From Clostridia bacterium (GTDB taxonomy: Bacteria > Bacillota > Clostridia > Christensenellales > Aristaeellaceae): 64,000 bases of DNA. The notes under the pieces were generated by a model, which saw only the letters and a program-made list of their open reading frames with translations, did not search any database and was not told the DNA's origin. A program made the position numbers and the translations under genes. Shown here piece by piece: positions 25,079 to 33,464 of the stretch (positions within the stretch are counted from its first letter, which is position 1; each line of letters opens with the position of its first letter). Location: contig JAFRQX010000019.1 of assembly GCA_017428385.1 (NCBI GenBank), forward strand, positions 62,001 through 126,000. Direction: 5' to 3'.

Positions 25079-25783
25079 ATGCGACTTCAGAAATATCTTG
25101 CGTCCTGCGGTGTTGCATCAAGGCGGAATGCGGAGCAGATGATTCTTGACGGACGTGTTTCTGTAAACGGTGAAATTGTCAATGTGCTTGGAACACAGGT
25201 AGACGAACAGTCTGATACGGTTCAGGTGGACGGATGTATTGTCAGGCCGGAAGCTGAAAAGCACTACCTGGCATACAACAAACCCGTCGGTGAAGTAACT
25301 ACCGTTTCCGATCCTGAAGGCCGGGCTACGGTAATGGACCGTTTCCGCGATTATCCTGTACGCCTTTTCCCAGTCGGCAGGCTGGATTATGACAGTGAAG
25401 GGCTTTTGTTGCTGACTAATGACGGTGATTTGATGAACAGGCTGCTTCACCCCAGTTTTGAAATACAGAAGGCTTATCTTACCAAGGTATCCAACAATGT
25501 ATCTGATCAGGAAATCAGGATGCTTCGAAAAGGTGTCATCATTGACGGTAAACTGACCTCCCCTGCTGAAGTCCGATTAATCCGGCATGATACATTCTCC
25601 ACCGATCTTCTGATAACCATCCATGAGGGACGCAACCGTCAGGTCCGTAAAATGTTTGAGGCGATAGGCCATCAGGTTGTTCGCCTGAAAAGAGTGCGTT
25701 TCGGTCCTGTTCAACTTGGAGATCTTCCCTCCGGAATGTGGCGCAAACTGACAGCTGAAGAAATAAAAAAACTCAGACCTTGA
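25079..25783 (+). CDS. rluB: 23S rRNA pseudouridine synthase (RsuA/RluB family)
   Basis: A 234-residue pseudouridine synthase. An N-terminal S4 domain (MRLQKYLASCGVASRRNAEQ) is followed by the catalytic region with FPVGRLDYDSEGLLLLTNDG, where the GRLDxxTxGL-type aspartate is Asp near 102, and a C-terminal HEGRNRQVRKMFEAIGH motif. The RluB assignment rather than RsuA or RluF is by likeness to the Bacillota RluB type. The ATG at 25079 follows AAAGGCAGG. Its TGA stop lies inside the -35 box of the downstream tRNA-Ser promoter. Confidence 0.9.
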   Translation: MRLQKYLASCGVASRRNAEQMILDGRVSVNGEIVNVLGTQVDEQSDTVQVDGCIVRPEAEKHYLAYNKPVGEVTTVSDPEGRATVMDRFRDYPVRLFPVGRLDYDSEGLLLLTNDGDLMNRLLHPSFEIQKAYLTKVSNNVSDQEIRMLRKGVIIDGKLTSPAEVRLIRHDTFSTDLLITIHEGRNRQVRKMFEAIGHQVVRLKRVRFGPVQLGDLPSGMWRKLTAEEIKKLRP

Positions 25784-25807
25784 CAAAACTCAAAATGACG
25801 CTATAAT
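25780..25807 (+). promoter_or_regulatory. promoter of tRNA-Ser
   Basis: TTGACA (25780-25785), 16 nt spacer, TATAAT (25802-25807). The -35 box contains the rluB stop codon. Confidence 0.8.
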
Positions 25808-25833
25808 TTATCGACGTGAGCATTCGCTGACGC

Positions 25834-25924
25834 GGAGAGTTGGCTGAGTGGTCTAAGGCGCACGACTGGAAATCGTGTGTGGGGTGATACCTCACCCAGG
25901 GTTCAAATCCCTGACTCTCCGCCA
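25834..25924 (+). tRNA. tRNA-Ser (anticodon GGA)
   Basis: A class II tRNA: acceptor GGAGAGT with ACTCTCC, anticodon arm CACGA-CTGGAAA-TCGTG with anticodon GGA, a long variable arm (TGTGGGGTGATACCTCACCC region), T arm GGGTTCAAATCCC, discriminator G. The genome continues CCA, so the 3' end is encoded here, unlike the other tRNAs in the window (or by chance). Confidence 0.95.
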
Positions 25925-25957
25925 AACAGTGCAGATTGATATCTGCACTGTTTTTTT
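25924..25957 (+). terminator. terminator after tRNA-Ser
   Basis: 13 bp stem (25924-25936 with 25941-25953) followed by a run of seven T. Confidence 0.85.
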
Positions 25958-26052
25958 GCCGAAATTCTGTTCAGACTGCTGCGGTTCAAAAAAGCTTTTC
26001 ATGCTGAAGGAAAAATGGTAGAATAAAATGATTTTTATGAGGAGGATCGGTC

Positions 26053-27417
26053 ATGAGAATCATCGTTATCGGCGCTGGTAAAGTGGGTTATACGCTGGCC
26101 GAACACCTGATCGCCGAAGAGCATGACGTCATTATCATCGATAAAGATGATGAAGTAATAGAAAGATGCAGCGGTTCACTGGATGCGCTTTGTATCAGAG
26201 GTAACGGCGCCAATGCAAAAGTTCTGCTTGAGGCGGGCGTTGATAAGGCAAATATTGTGATTGCTTCCACCGAAAGTGATGAAAGCAATATGCTTGCCTG
26301 CCTGATTTCAAAGCGTCTTGGTGCAAATTATACCATTGCAAGAATCCGCGATCCTGAATTCAATGAAAGTCAGATGCTTCTTCAGAATGAACTGGGTATC
26401 GATGTTGCAATTAATCCCGAACGTGCAACAGCTCTTGAAATCAGCCGGCTTCTTCGTTATCCCTTTGCCGGCAGCATAGAATCTTTTGCCAAAGGGCTTG
26501 TGGAAATGGTCGAATTCCGTGCACAGGAAGAGGATTGTTTTATTGGTATTCCGATGAAGGATCTGGCCGGTAAGATTCCCCGGCTTCCACGTATCCTTTA
26601 TGCAATGGTTGAAAGAAACAATAAGGTCATGATTCCCGGAGGCGATTTCAAGATTATGCCCGGGGACAAAGTGTTTGTTTCCGGAGATATGATGACCATT
26701 ACTGAATATTTTCGTTTTCTCGGCAGGAACAAGCATAAGGTACGCAGTGTGATGCTTCTCGGCGGAGGAAGGATTTCCTATTATCTGTCAAGGCTGATTG
26801 TGCCAATGGGGATTCACGTTACACTGTTTGAAATCAATCCTGTCAAAGCTCGTTCTCTCAGCGAGCAGCTTCCCAAGGTTGATGTCATTGTCGGCGATGG
26901 CACGGATCAGGATCTTCTGGAAGAACAGGGCCTGTCCCAGATGGACGCCTTTGTTTCACTCAGCAACCGCGATGAGGAAAACCTGATTACAGGTATGCAT
27001 GCTGCACGTTCCGGTGTCCCGAAAGTCATTGCAAAGAACAGTCGCCTTGCTTACCAGGAAATATTGAACGATCTTGGTCTGGATTCCGTTATAAGCCCTC
27101 AATTCATTACAAGTTCCACTATTTTGCGATATGTGCGTGCACGTGAAAACAGCAACGGAACCAAAATTGAAAGGCTGTACCGACTTGTTGGCGGAAAAGC
27201 CGAGGCAATTGAATTTATTGCAAGAAAAGGTGACTCGTATATCGGTATCCCTCTAAAAAAGCTTACCATGAAAACTGGTTCTCTTGTCTCCATTATTGTA
27301 CACCAGGGAAAAATTATCGTGCCCTTTGGTAATGATCATATTGAAGAAAATGATCATGTGGTCATCATTTCAGTTGAATCCGGTATTTCGGATCTGAATG
27401 AGGTGCTCTACAAATGA
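26053..27417 (+). CDS. trkA: Trk potassium uptake NAD-binding protein TrkA
   Basis: A 454-residue peripheral membrane regulator of K+ uptake with two full RCK units. Unit one: RCK_N from MRIIVIGAGKVGYTLAEHLI, with the acidic strand IIIDKDD, then RCK_C near 140-220. Unit two: MLLGGGRISYYLSRLIV near 235, then DAFVSLSNRDEENLI, with a second RCK_C at 370-454. The tandem layout is the TrkA type rather than single-unit KtrA. It overlaps trkH by 4 nt (ATGA), so gate and channel are made together. AGGAGG precedes the ATG. Confidence 0.95.
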   Translation: MRIIVIGAGKVGYTLAEHLIAEEHDVIIIDKDDEVIERCSGSLDALCIRGNGANAKVLLEAGVDKANIVIASTESDESNMLACLISKRLGANYTIARIRDPEFNESQMLLQNELGIDVAINPERATALEISRLLRYPFAGSIESFAKGLVEMVEFRAQEEDCFIGIPMKDLAGKIPRLPRILYAMVERNNKVMIPGGDFKIMPGDKVFVSGDMMTITEYFRFLGRNKHKVRSVMLLGGGRISYYLSRLIVPMGIHVTLFEINPVKARSLSEQLPKVDVIVGDGTDQDLLEEQGLSQMDAFVSLSNRDEENLITGMHAARSGVPKVIAKNSRLAYQEILNDLGLDSVISPQFITSSTILRYVRARENSNGTKIERLYRLVGGKAEAIEFIARKGDSYIGIPLKKLTMKTGSLVSIIVHQGKIIVPFGNDHIEENDHVVIISVESGISDLNEVLYK

Positions 27418-28877
27418 ACCGTAAACTGATCATTAGAATGCTGGGAGCATTGCTTCTGATTGAAGCTGCAGCCATGCTTCCCTCCCTTATTGTTGCTTTT
27501 GTTTACGGCGAAGGCGACGCCTCCTCCTTTATATACAGTATACTGATCATCCTGCTGACTGGCTGTGCAATGAGTTTTATTCCAGGAAAGGACCAGAATT
27601 CCCATTTACGTCTGAAAGAAGGATATATTATAACTGCCCTGGGATGGATCCTGCTGGGTGTTTTTGGTTCTGTTCCTTTTATGCTGTCCGGTACACTGCC
27701 ACGTTTTGAAGAAGCATTTTTCGAAACAGTATCAGGATTGACTACCACTGGTGCCAGCGTTTTCACACAGTACACTTTTGACCACGCTTGCCGCGGAATA
27801 CTGTTCTGGCGCGCAACAACTCACTGGATCGGCGGAATGGGTGTACTTGTGCTGACACTGGCCCTTCTGCCTAAACTGACCGGTCGTACTGCTCATCTTG
27901 TCAAAGCGGAAAGTCCCGGTCCCTCACTGAGCAAACTTGTCCCTAAAACGGGCGCCACAGCTAAAATTCTGTATAAGATTTATATCCTGCTGTCTCTGAT
28001 TGAATTCATCACACTTCTTTTATGCGGGCTTTCTCCTTATGATTCAGCAGTACACACAATGGCTACAGCCGGAACCGGCGGATTCAGCAGATATGGTGAC
28101 AGTATCGCACATTACAACAGTGTTCCGGTTGAAATCACCATCACGATATTCATGTTTATGTTTGGCGTGAATTTTGCACTTTACTACAAATTTCTGATCG
28201 GTGAAAAGCTCAAAGCTTTTCTGCATGATGAGGAATTTCGCTGGTATTTTACTTTTGCTGTTGTCTTCATCATTCTGATAACCTTGCTGAATCTGGATTT
28301 TTATAAAGGGGATTTCCTGACTTCCCTGCGTTATGGTTCCTTCCAGATCAGTTCTATCATGTCCACAACAGGATTCGTAACCTTTGACTTTAATCAGTGG
28401 CCTGCGGCATCCCATATCATTATTGTTATCGCGATGTTGATCGGATCCTGTGCCGGTTCAACAGCCGGCGGAATCAAAGTCATCAGAATCATCGTTCTGA
28501 GCAAGCTTTCGCGCAGGAACATCCGTGCCACAGGCCAGCCCAAGAAAATGGATGTGATTCGCATCGACGGTAAATCCGTTGATGAACACATGCTGTCTCA
28601 AATTGCTCAATTTGCCTTTATGTATGTTGTCCTTATCCTTGTTGGCGGTTTTATCATGTCTCTGGGCAGCAACTATGATATTACAACAAACCTGTCTGCA
28701 TCTCTTACCTGCGTCAGCAATGTAGGTCCCGGTCTCGGTGCTGTCGGTCCTGTTGAAAACTATGCTGGTTACGGTATCCTTGCCAAACTGACTGCATCTT
28801 TTCTGATGCTCTTTGGCAGGCTGGAACTGCTTCCCCTCTTCATTCTTTTCACTCGTTCTGCATGGCATAAATATTAA
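27414..28877 (+). CDS. trkH: Trk potassium uptake protein TrkH
   Basis: A 487-residue K+ channel-like transporter with about 10 membrane helices and four pore loops. The filter segments are visible in order: SGLTTTGASVF, MATAGTGGFS, ISSIMSTTGFVT and TCVSNVGPGLG, of the TxxTG type with a degenerate last repeat, as is common. It includes WRATTHWIGGMGVLVLTLAL, a TrkH signature. It is translationally coupled to trkA. The ORF ends about 100 nt before the next gene, with no clear terminator seen. Confidence 0.95.
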   Translation: MNRKLIIRMLGALLLIEAAAMLPSLIVAFVYGEGDASSFIYSILIILLTGCAMSFIPGKDQNSHLRLKEGYIITALGWILLGVFGSVPFMLSGTLPRFEEAFFETVSGLTTTGASVFTQYTFDHACRGILFWRATTHWIGGMGVLVLTLALLPKLTGRTAHLVKAESPGPSLSKLVPKTGATAKILYKIYILLSLIEFITLLLCGLSPYDSAVHTMATAGTGGFSRYGDSIAHYNSVPVEITITIFMFMFGVNFALYYKFLIGEKLKAFLHDEEFRWYFTFAVVFIILITLLNLDFYKGDFLTSLRYGSFQISSIMSTTGFVTFDFNQWPAASHIIIVIAMLIGSCAGSTAGGIKVIRIIVLSKLSRRNIRATGQPKKMDVIRIDGKSVDEHMLSQIAQFAFMYVVLILVGGFIMSLGSNYDITTNLSASLTCVSNVGPGLGAVGPVENYAGYGILAKLTASFLMLFGRLELLPLFILFTRSAWHKY

Positions 28878-28973
28878 TGTTTATCACACACAGCTTCCTT
28901 TGTTCATATTCCTGTTTATCTCCGGAAGACATACATATACGGAGACCGATTCTGTATCTGTGAGGACAGTTCA

Positions 28974-30413
28974 ATGAAATCAGAAATCATTATAGTTTCT
29001 ATCGGACAGGGCGATCCTGATTTACTGAACGCAAAAACGATCCGCACACTTCGCGAATCAAATCATCTTCTCCTGAGGACCGGCAGACATCCGATTGCCG
29101 TCTGGCTTGATTCCAACAATATTGCCTATCAGACTCTTGATCATTTTTATGAAGATGCTGATGATTTTGATCAGTTAAACCGCCTGATAGCAGATTATAT
29201 CTTTAACGAAGCCTCTGAAAACACAGTGGTATATGCTGTTCCGGACAGTCTGATGGACAGCACTGTCAAAGCGCTTTTCCGGACAAAGCCTGATCATATT
29301 CATATATCTGTAATACCGGGTGTCGGTTCCTTTGATCTTCACCTTTCATCTTCACTTCCTTATCTTGATGATTCTTCCGTCCAGGTTGTATCTGCCTATG
29401 ACCTGCTGTCTTCTTTCTCCTATGATCCGGGGAATACTGTATTGATAACAGAACTGGATAACGTGATCCTGGCCGGACAGATCAAAATAGCACTGTGTAA
29501 CCTGCTTGAAGATGAACATACGGTTTATCTTCTCATGGAAAACCGTGATCCGTTATCTCTGCCGCTGTACATGCTGGATCGTCAGCATCATTACAATCAT
29601 TTTACTGCTTTGCTGATACCCGGATCCGATTACATGCATCGAGAAAAATATGTTCTGCGCGACCTGACAGATATTATGAATCGTTTACGCTCCCCGGAAG
29701 GATGTCCCTGGGACCAGCAGCAGACTCATCATTCGCTTCGTCCTTTCCTGATAGAAGAAGCATGGGAGTGTGTTGCTTCCATTGATGAAGATGATTACAG
29801 TCATCTTGGTGAAGAACTTGGGGATCTCCTTTTCCAGATCATTTTCCATGCATCCATCGGGCATGATTATGACGAATTTAATTTACATGATGTTATCTCC
29901 TCCATTTGTGCCAAAATGATCCGCAGGCATCCGCATGTTTTTTCAGATGCGGATCTTCAGGATACAGCAAGCATCTCTGCTGCCTGGGAGCAGATCAAGC
30001 AGTCTGAAACAGGGCATCATACTCTTTCACAAAGTCTCGATGACGTATCCGGTTCCCTTCCTGCTCTGAAATATGCGTCCAAAATTCTCAAAAAAGCCTT
30101 CCAGAATGGAAAAATATCCTGTTCCGCCTCTGATATCATCTCAGAAATCAGGATAATTCTGGACAGTATCTGTAGTGATTCCAAGTCTGAAAACCAGACC
30201 GGTTTATATGGAAAACTGCTTTTCCTGTGCTGCTTTCTTTGTTATCAATCCGGTATTGACAGTGAACTGATTCTCCATCGGACAATGGATCGTCTGAAGC
30301 ACCGTCTGAGCGATGCGGAAGCCCTTGCAACAAAGGACGGAAAATCCTTTGAAAGCTTGACTTTCAGTGAACTATGTGTATACTTAAAGCATGTTGAAGG
30401 CGAAATTGAATAA
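28974..30413 (+). CDS. mazG: YabN-like protein: tetrapyrrole methylase-like domain fused to MazG NTP pyrophosphatase
   Basis: A 479-residue two-domain protein. Residues 1-225 resemble the SAM-dependent tetrapyrrole methylase fold ([34 protein letters not shown]) but the sequence is divergent. Residues 230-479 form MazG, with [20 protein letters not shown], the metal-binding EEAWE and [10 protein letters not shown] motifs and RRHPHVFSD. The same fusion occurs as B. subtilis YabN; the MazG part hydrolyses NTPs to NMP, possibly a house-cleaning role, and the first domain's substrate is unknown. hup and rqcP follow, as in Bacilli (yabN-yabO). The ribosome site GTGAGGA is modest. Confidence 0.9.
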   Translation: MKSEIIIVSIGQGDPDLLNAKTIRTLRESNHLLLRTGRHPIAVWLDSNNIAYQTLDHFYEDADDFDQLNRLIADYIFNEASENTVVYAVPDSLMDSTVKALFRTKPDHIHISVIPGVGSFDLHLSSSLPYLDDSSVQVVSAYDLLSSFSYDPGNTVLITELDNVILAGQIKIALCNLLEDEHTVYLLMENRDPLSLPLYMLDRQHHYNHFTALLIPGSDYMHREKYVLRDLTDIMNRLRSPEGCPWDQQQTHHSLRPFLIEEAWECVASIDEDDYSHLGEELGDLLFQIIFHASIGHDYDEFNLHDVISSICAKMIRRHPHVFSDADLQDTASISAAWEQIKQSETGHHTLSQSLDDVSGSLPALKYASKILKKAFQNGKISCSASDIISEIRIILDSICSDSKSENQTGLYGKLLFLCCFLCYQSGIDSELILHRTMDRLKHRLSDAEALATKDGKSFESLTFSELCVYLKHVEGEIE

Positions 30414-30440
30414 TTCCGGTCTTTGGCATATTCATATTTT

Positions 30441-30459
30441 TTTATGCAACCTGCATAAA
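30441..30459 (+). repeat. perfect inverted repeat upstream of hup
   Basis: TTTATGCA, 3 nt, TGCATAAA, lying about 3 nt before the AAGGAGGAG ribosome site of hup. It could be an operator or a small mRNA hairpin; no protein partner is evident. Confidence 0.5.
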
Positions 30460-30478
30460 GACAAGGAGGAGATTACCT

Positions 30479-30772
30479 GTGAACAAGAGTGAACTGATCA
30501 ATGCGCTGGCCGAAAAAACATCATTCTCCAAGAAAGATGCCGAAAAAGCTCTGAATGCTTTCGTTGAAACAATCAACGGCGCTCTGGCTAAGGGCGAGAA
30601 AGTTCAGCTGATTGGCTTCGGAACCTTCGACGTGAAAAAACGTCCTGCCCGTACCGCCCGTAATCCGCGTACCGGTGCCGAAATCAAAATTGCCGCATCC
30701 AAAGCGCCTTCTTTCAAAGCAGGCAAGGCTCTGAAGGACAAGGTTAACGCAAAGAAAAAGGCCAAGAAATAA
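30479..30772 (+). CDS. hup: HU family DNA-binding protein
   Basis: A 97-residue histone-like HU that bends and packs DNA. The sequence starts [20 protein letters not shown], with [20 protein letters not shown] (the DNA-binding arm with the FGTF and RxxRNP motifs) and a lysine-rich tail [12 protein letters not shown]. The start is GTG at 30479-30481 behind AAGGAGG. It sits between yabN/mazG and rqcP; a strong terminator follows, so rqcP is at most read-through. Confidence 0.97.
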   Translation: MNKSELINALAEKTSFSKKDAEKALNAFVETINGALAKGEKVQLIGFGTFDVKKRPARTARNPRTGAEIKIAASKAPSFKAGKALKDKVNAKKKAKK

Positions 30773-30784
30773 TGATTCGTTTCT

Positions 30785-30820
30785 GCCCGCAGGAACATTG
30801 TTTCCTGCGGGCTTTGTTTT
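30785..30820 (+). terminator. intrinsic terminator after hup
   Basis: 11 bp stem (30785-30795 with 30802-30812) then TTTGTTTT. It ends only 11 nt before the rqcP start. Confidence 0.8.
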
Positions 30821-30830
30821 GTGAGGTTAT

Positions 30831-31109
30831 ATGAGAATTGACAAATATCTTAAAGTGTCCCGTATTATAAAGCGCCGTACAGTTGCAAGCGATGCCTGCA
30901 GCGGAGGACGTGTTTTTATCAATCAGAAGATTGCCAAACCTTCTTCAGATGTGAAACCGGGTGATATAATCAGTATCCGTTTCGGAGAACATACAGGCCT
31001 TTATGAAATCCTTTCTGTACTTGATACAGTCAGTAAAGATCACGCATGTGAAATGTATAAAGTGCTGGATGAGGATACCTTCCTGTCATTGGAGCGTAAT
31101 AAGTCATGA
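30831..31109 (+). CDS. rqcP: S4-domain RNA-binding protein RqcP (YabO)
   Basis: A 92-residue S4 protein: MRIDKYLKVSRIIKRRTVAS at the N terminus, then GGRVFINQKIAKPSSDVKPG. RqcP works with RqcH in poly-alanine tailing of stalled 50S nascent chains in Bacillota. RQC partners (rqcH) are not in this window. The ATG follows GTGAGG. It overlaps ispDF by 4 nt (ATGA). The alternative, Hsp15, is the same superfamily, but the Bacillota neighbourhood (yabN, HU) supports RqcP. Confidence 0.88.
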   Translation: MRIDKYLKVSRIIKRRTVASDACSGGRVFINQKIAKPSSDVKPGDIISIRFGEHTGLYEILSVLDTVSKDHACEMYKVLDEDTFLSLERNKS

Positions 31110-32266
31110 AAAAACATGTTATGCTGCTCGCCGGCGGAAAAGGCACAAGGATGAATGCTTCCGTGAATAAGATTCTTCTTGATCTTTGCGGCAAACCGGT
31201 TGTTCAAAGAAGCGCGGAAGCTTTTTCGTCCATAGCTGATGATATGATCATCGTATGCCGTGAAGCCGATAAGCCTGTTATAGAAAATATACTTAATTGT
31301 TCTTCTCTTCCCTTTCCTGTTTTGTTCACTTCCGGCGGCAAAACACGTCAGGAATCTGTTTTAAATGGTCTGCGTGTGCTTTCTGCCGAGAATGACGATG
31401 TTATTCTGATTCATGACGCTGCCAGATGTCTGGTCGATCCAGGCCTTATCAACCGGATTATTGAATCCGTACTGGCTTGCGGAACAGGCATCCCGGGCAT
31501 TCCGGCAACAAGTACTTTCAAGATTTGCAACGATGAACATTTTGTCACACATACGCCTGACCGCTCCTCCCTTTACGAAATACAGACTCCACAGGGTTTT
31601 ACTGCAGGAATGTTTATTCCGGCCGCATTGAAGGCCGCTGAAGACGGTTTTGATTGCACTGACGATGCAGGGATTCTGGAGCATTACAATATACCGGTTC
31701 ATGTCGTTCCGGGATCGTCACAGAATATTAAACTCACTGAGCCTGAAGACTTGTCCAGGGCTTCTTCGATTCTGAAAGGAGACGCAGCAGGTATGCGTAT
31801 TGGTATGGGATATGATGTACATCGTCTGACCGACGGCAGGAAACTCATCCTGTGCGGTGTGGATATCCCCTACTCACAGGGTCTTCTCGGTCACAGCGAC
31901 GCGGATGTTGCCCTTCATGCGCTTATGGATGCAATGCTTGGTGCCTGTGCACTCGGTGATATCGGAAAGCATTTCCCTGATACAAGTGATCAGTATAAAG
32001 ACATTTCATCTGTTTTTCTTCTGAAAGAAACAAACCGGATTATCGGAGAAGCCGGATACAGTGTATCCAATACAGATATCACGATCGTCGCGCAGAAACC
32101 CAAACTTCTTCCTTTTATTCCTCAAATGGCTGAAGTTGTAGCAAATACATTGAATATTCCTCTCAGTGATGTCAACATCAAGGCAACCACTACGGAAAAG
32201 CTTGGATTCGAAGGCCGTATGGAAGGAATTTCAGCTTATGCGGTATGTACGGTTGTAGGCAGATAA
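31106..32266 (+). CDS. ispDF: bifunctional IspD-IspF (MEP pathway)
   Basis: A 386-residue fusion. Residues 1-225 are IspD (MLLAGGKGTRMNASVNKILL, LIHDAARCLVDP, LYEIQTPQGF), which makes CDP-methylerythritol. Residues 231-386 are IspF (MRIGMGYDVHRLTDGRKLIL, LLGHSDADVALHALMDAMLG, TTTEKLGFEGRMEGI with metal-binding Asp/His), which cyclises the phosphorylated product. Both active-site sets look intact. The two enzymes act at non-consecutive steps (the third, IspE, acts between), and fusion is known in several lineages. dxs, the first enzyme, is at 50074-51963. It starts translationally coupled to rqcP. Confidence 0.96.
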   Translation: MKKHVMLLAGGKGTRMNASVNKILLDLCGKPVVQRSAEAFSSIADDMIIVCREADKPVIENILNCSSLPFPVLFTSGGKTRQESVLNGLRVLSAENDDVILIHDAARCLVDPGLINRIIESVLACGTGIPGIPATSTFKICNDEHFVTHTPDRSSLYEIQTPQGFTAGMFIPAALKAAEDGFDCTDDAGILEHYNIPVHVVPGSSQNIKLTEPEDLSRASSILKGDAAGMRIGMGYDVHRLTDGRKLILCGVDIPYSQGLLGHSDADVALHALMDAMLGACALGDIGKHFPDTSDQYKDISSVFLLKETNRIIGEAGYSVSNTDITIVAQKPKLLPFIPQMAEVVANTLNIPLSDVNIKATTTEKLGFEGRMEGISAYAVCTVVGR

Positions 32267-32271
32267 TGAGA

Positions 32272-33435
32272 TTACTGATTAAATAACATCTGATATATTA
32301 TTTTCTGGCCGGAAACAGGAAGCATTGGGACGGCCTCTGCGAGGAAAAGACTCAAACCAGACATAAATGCAATGCTGTATTCATTGCTGTCTGCTTCATG
32401 ATATGCATCCGGCTCCTTCACTGTATCAGAAGTGATTCCCGGTGTCTGTGTATCCCTTGATGCGGTTATGATTATGTTTTCACTTTCACTGTCCTGAATA
32501 AAAATACTGATATTCACCTGATCGAACGTGACGCCGCCTGTTACCGACAGTATTTTTTCTTCTTTTTTGTTTTCGCAGTCATAGGATATACTGCGTTGCT
32601 GACCGCTCTCTGTAAGTGTAAAATGCTCACAGATCAGAAAATCATCCTGGGATACGTTTTCATAAAAAGAACCTTTGTCACAGTATAGCTTTGTCGAAAG
32701 GACACATTTACTGCGATCGTACTGTGCATATATATCCCGGAAAAAGTACAGATTGTTTTCCTTTTGCGTAATCAGGACCCTTTTTTCGTTCTCAACGGTA
32801 TTATCAACGGACAGCGTCAGGATTACCTGATCCTGTTTCATCAGATCAAATATAATATATCTGTCGCTGTCATAGCTTTTCATTCTGACAAGCGGATTAT
32901 AAGCTGCTGACAGGCGTTCAGCCCCGCAGATAAAGCATTCCAGAAGCATGTCGCAGTATTCTGTATTGCTTTGTTTTTTATTTTCGTACTCAACACTGGG
33001 AAGATATTGATTTTTCATAAATTGCGTTATATCCGAAAGCATATACTCCGTTACGCATACACTTGTAGCTTTCCCGAAAAGCGGGCCGGTATAGATGCCT
33101 TCTGATCGTTCCGTATAACGTGTTTCCAGCCAGTCCCGGTATATCCCGTGCAGGCGGGCTGTTAACAAAGCAATCGATTCAGGTGTGATATCAAATATCA
33201 TGTTGACAATACTGTAAGCATTCTGAAGTTCATCAGAGTCCCTGATAACATAGTCAGATGTCAGCGAAGATGTCATCGCAATGGTTCTATCATTATCCCT
33301 GAAAAGATCAAACAGAACTGTTTTGTTGTTTTTTCCGGAAACAACCGTTCCCTGTATTCCGATATGCGTTTCGCTGATTGCTGTGGAGCAAACACAGTTT
33401 ATCAAGATGATCAGAATACAGATTATCCTTTTCAT
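32272..33435 (-). CDS. secreted protein of unknown function (trio member 3)
   Basis: A 387-residue protein with a clear signal peptide (MKRIICILIILINCVCSTAI, no lipobox). The mature part alternates predicted strands and a helical middle (residues 80-160). It carries cysteines in the 100-180 region, the pattern DRYIIFDLMKQDQVILTLS, then YFFRDIYAQYDRSKCV. A short helical C terminus follows (AFMSGLSLFLAEAVPMLPVS). No family was recognised. It lies 29 nt after the previous gene and ends 5 nt from the convergent ispDF. Together with the two preceding secreted proteins it forms a tandem set with a similar plan (signal peptide, beta N domain, helices, beta domain), possibly distant paralogues. GGGGAAG precedes the ATG. 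Confidence 0.8.
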   Translation of the reverse strand: MKRIICILIILINCVCSTAISETHIGIQGTVVSGKNNKTVLFDLFRDNDRTIAMTSSLTSDYVIRDSDELQNAYSIVNMIFDITPESIALLTARLHGIYRDWLETRYTERSEGIYTGPLFGKATSVCVTEYMLSDITQFMKNQYLPSVEYENKKQSNTEYCDMLLECFICGAERLSAAYNPLVRMKSYDSDRYIIFDLMKQDQVILTLSVDNTVENEKRVLITQKENNLYFFRDIYAQYDRSKCVLSTKLYCDKGSFYENVSQDDFLICEHFTLTESGQQRSISYDCENKKEEKILSVTGGVTFDQVNISIFIQDSESENIIITASRDTQTPGITSDTVKEPDAYHEADSNEYSIAFMSGLSLFLAEAVPMLPVSGQKIIYQMLFNQ

Positions 33436-33464
33436 GAACTTCCCCTACTGTATAATATCGGTCG

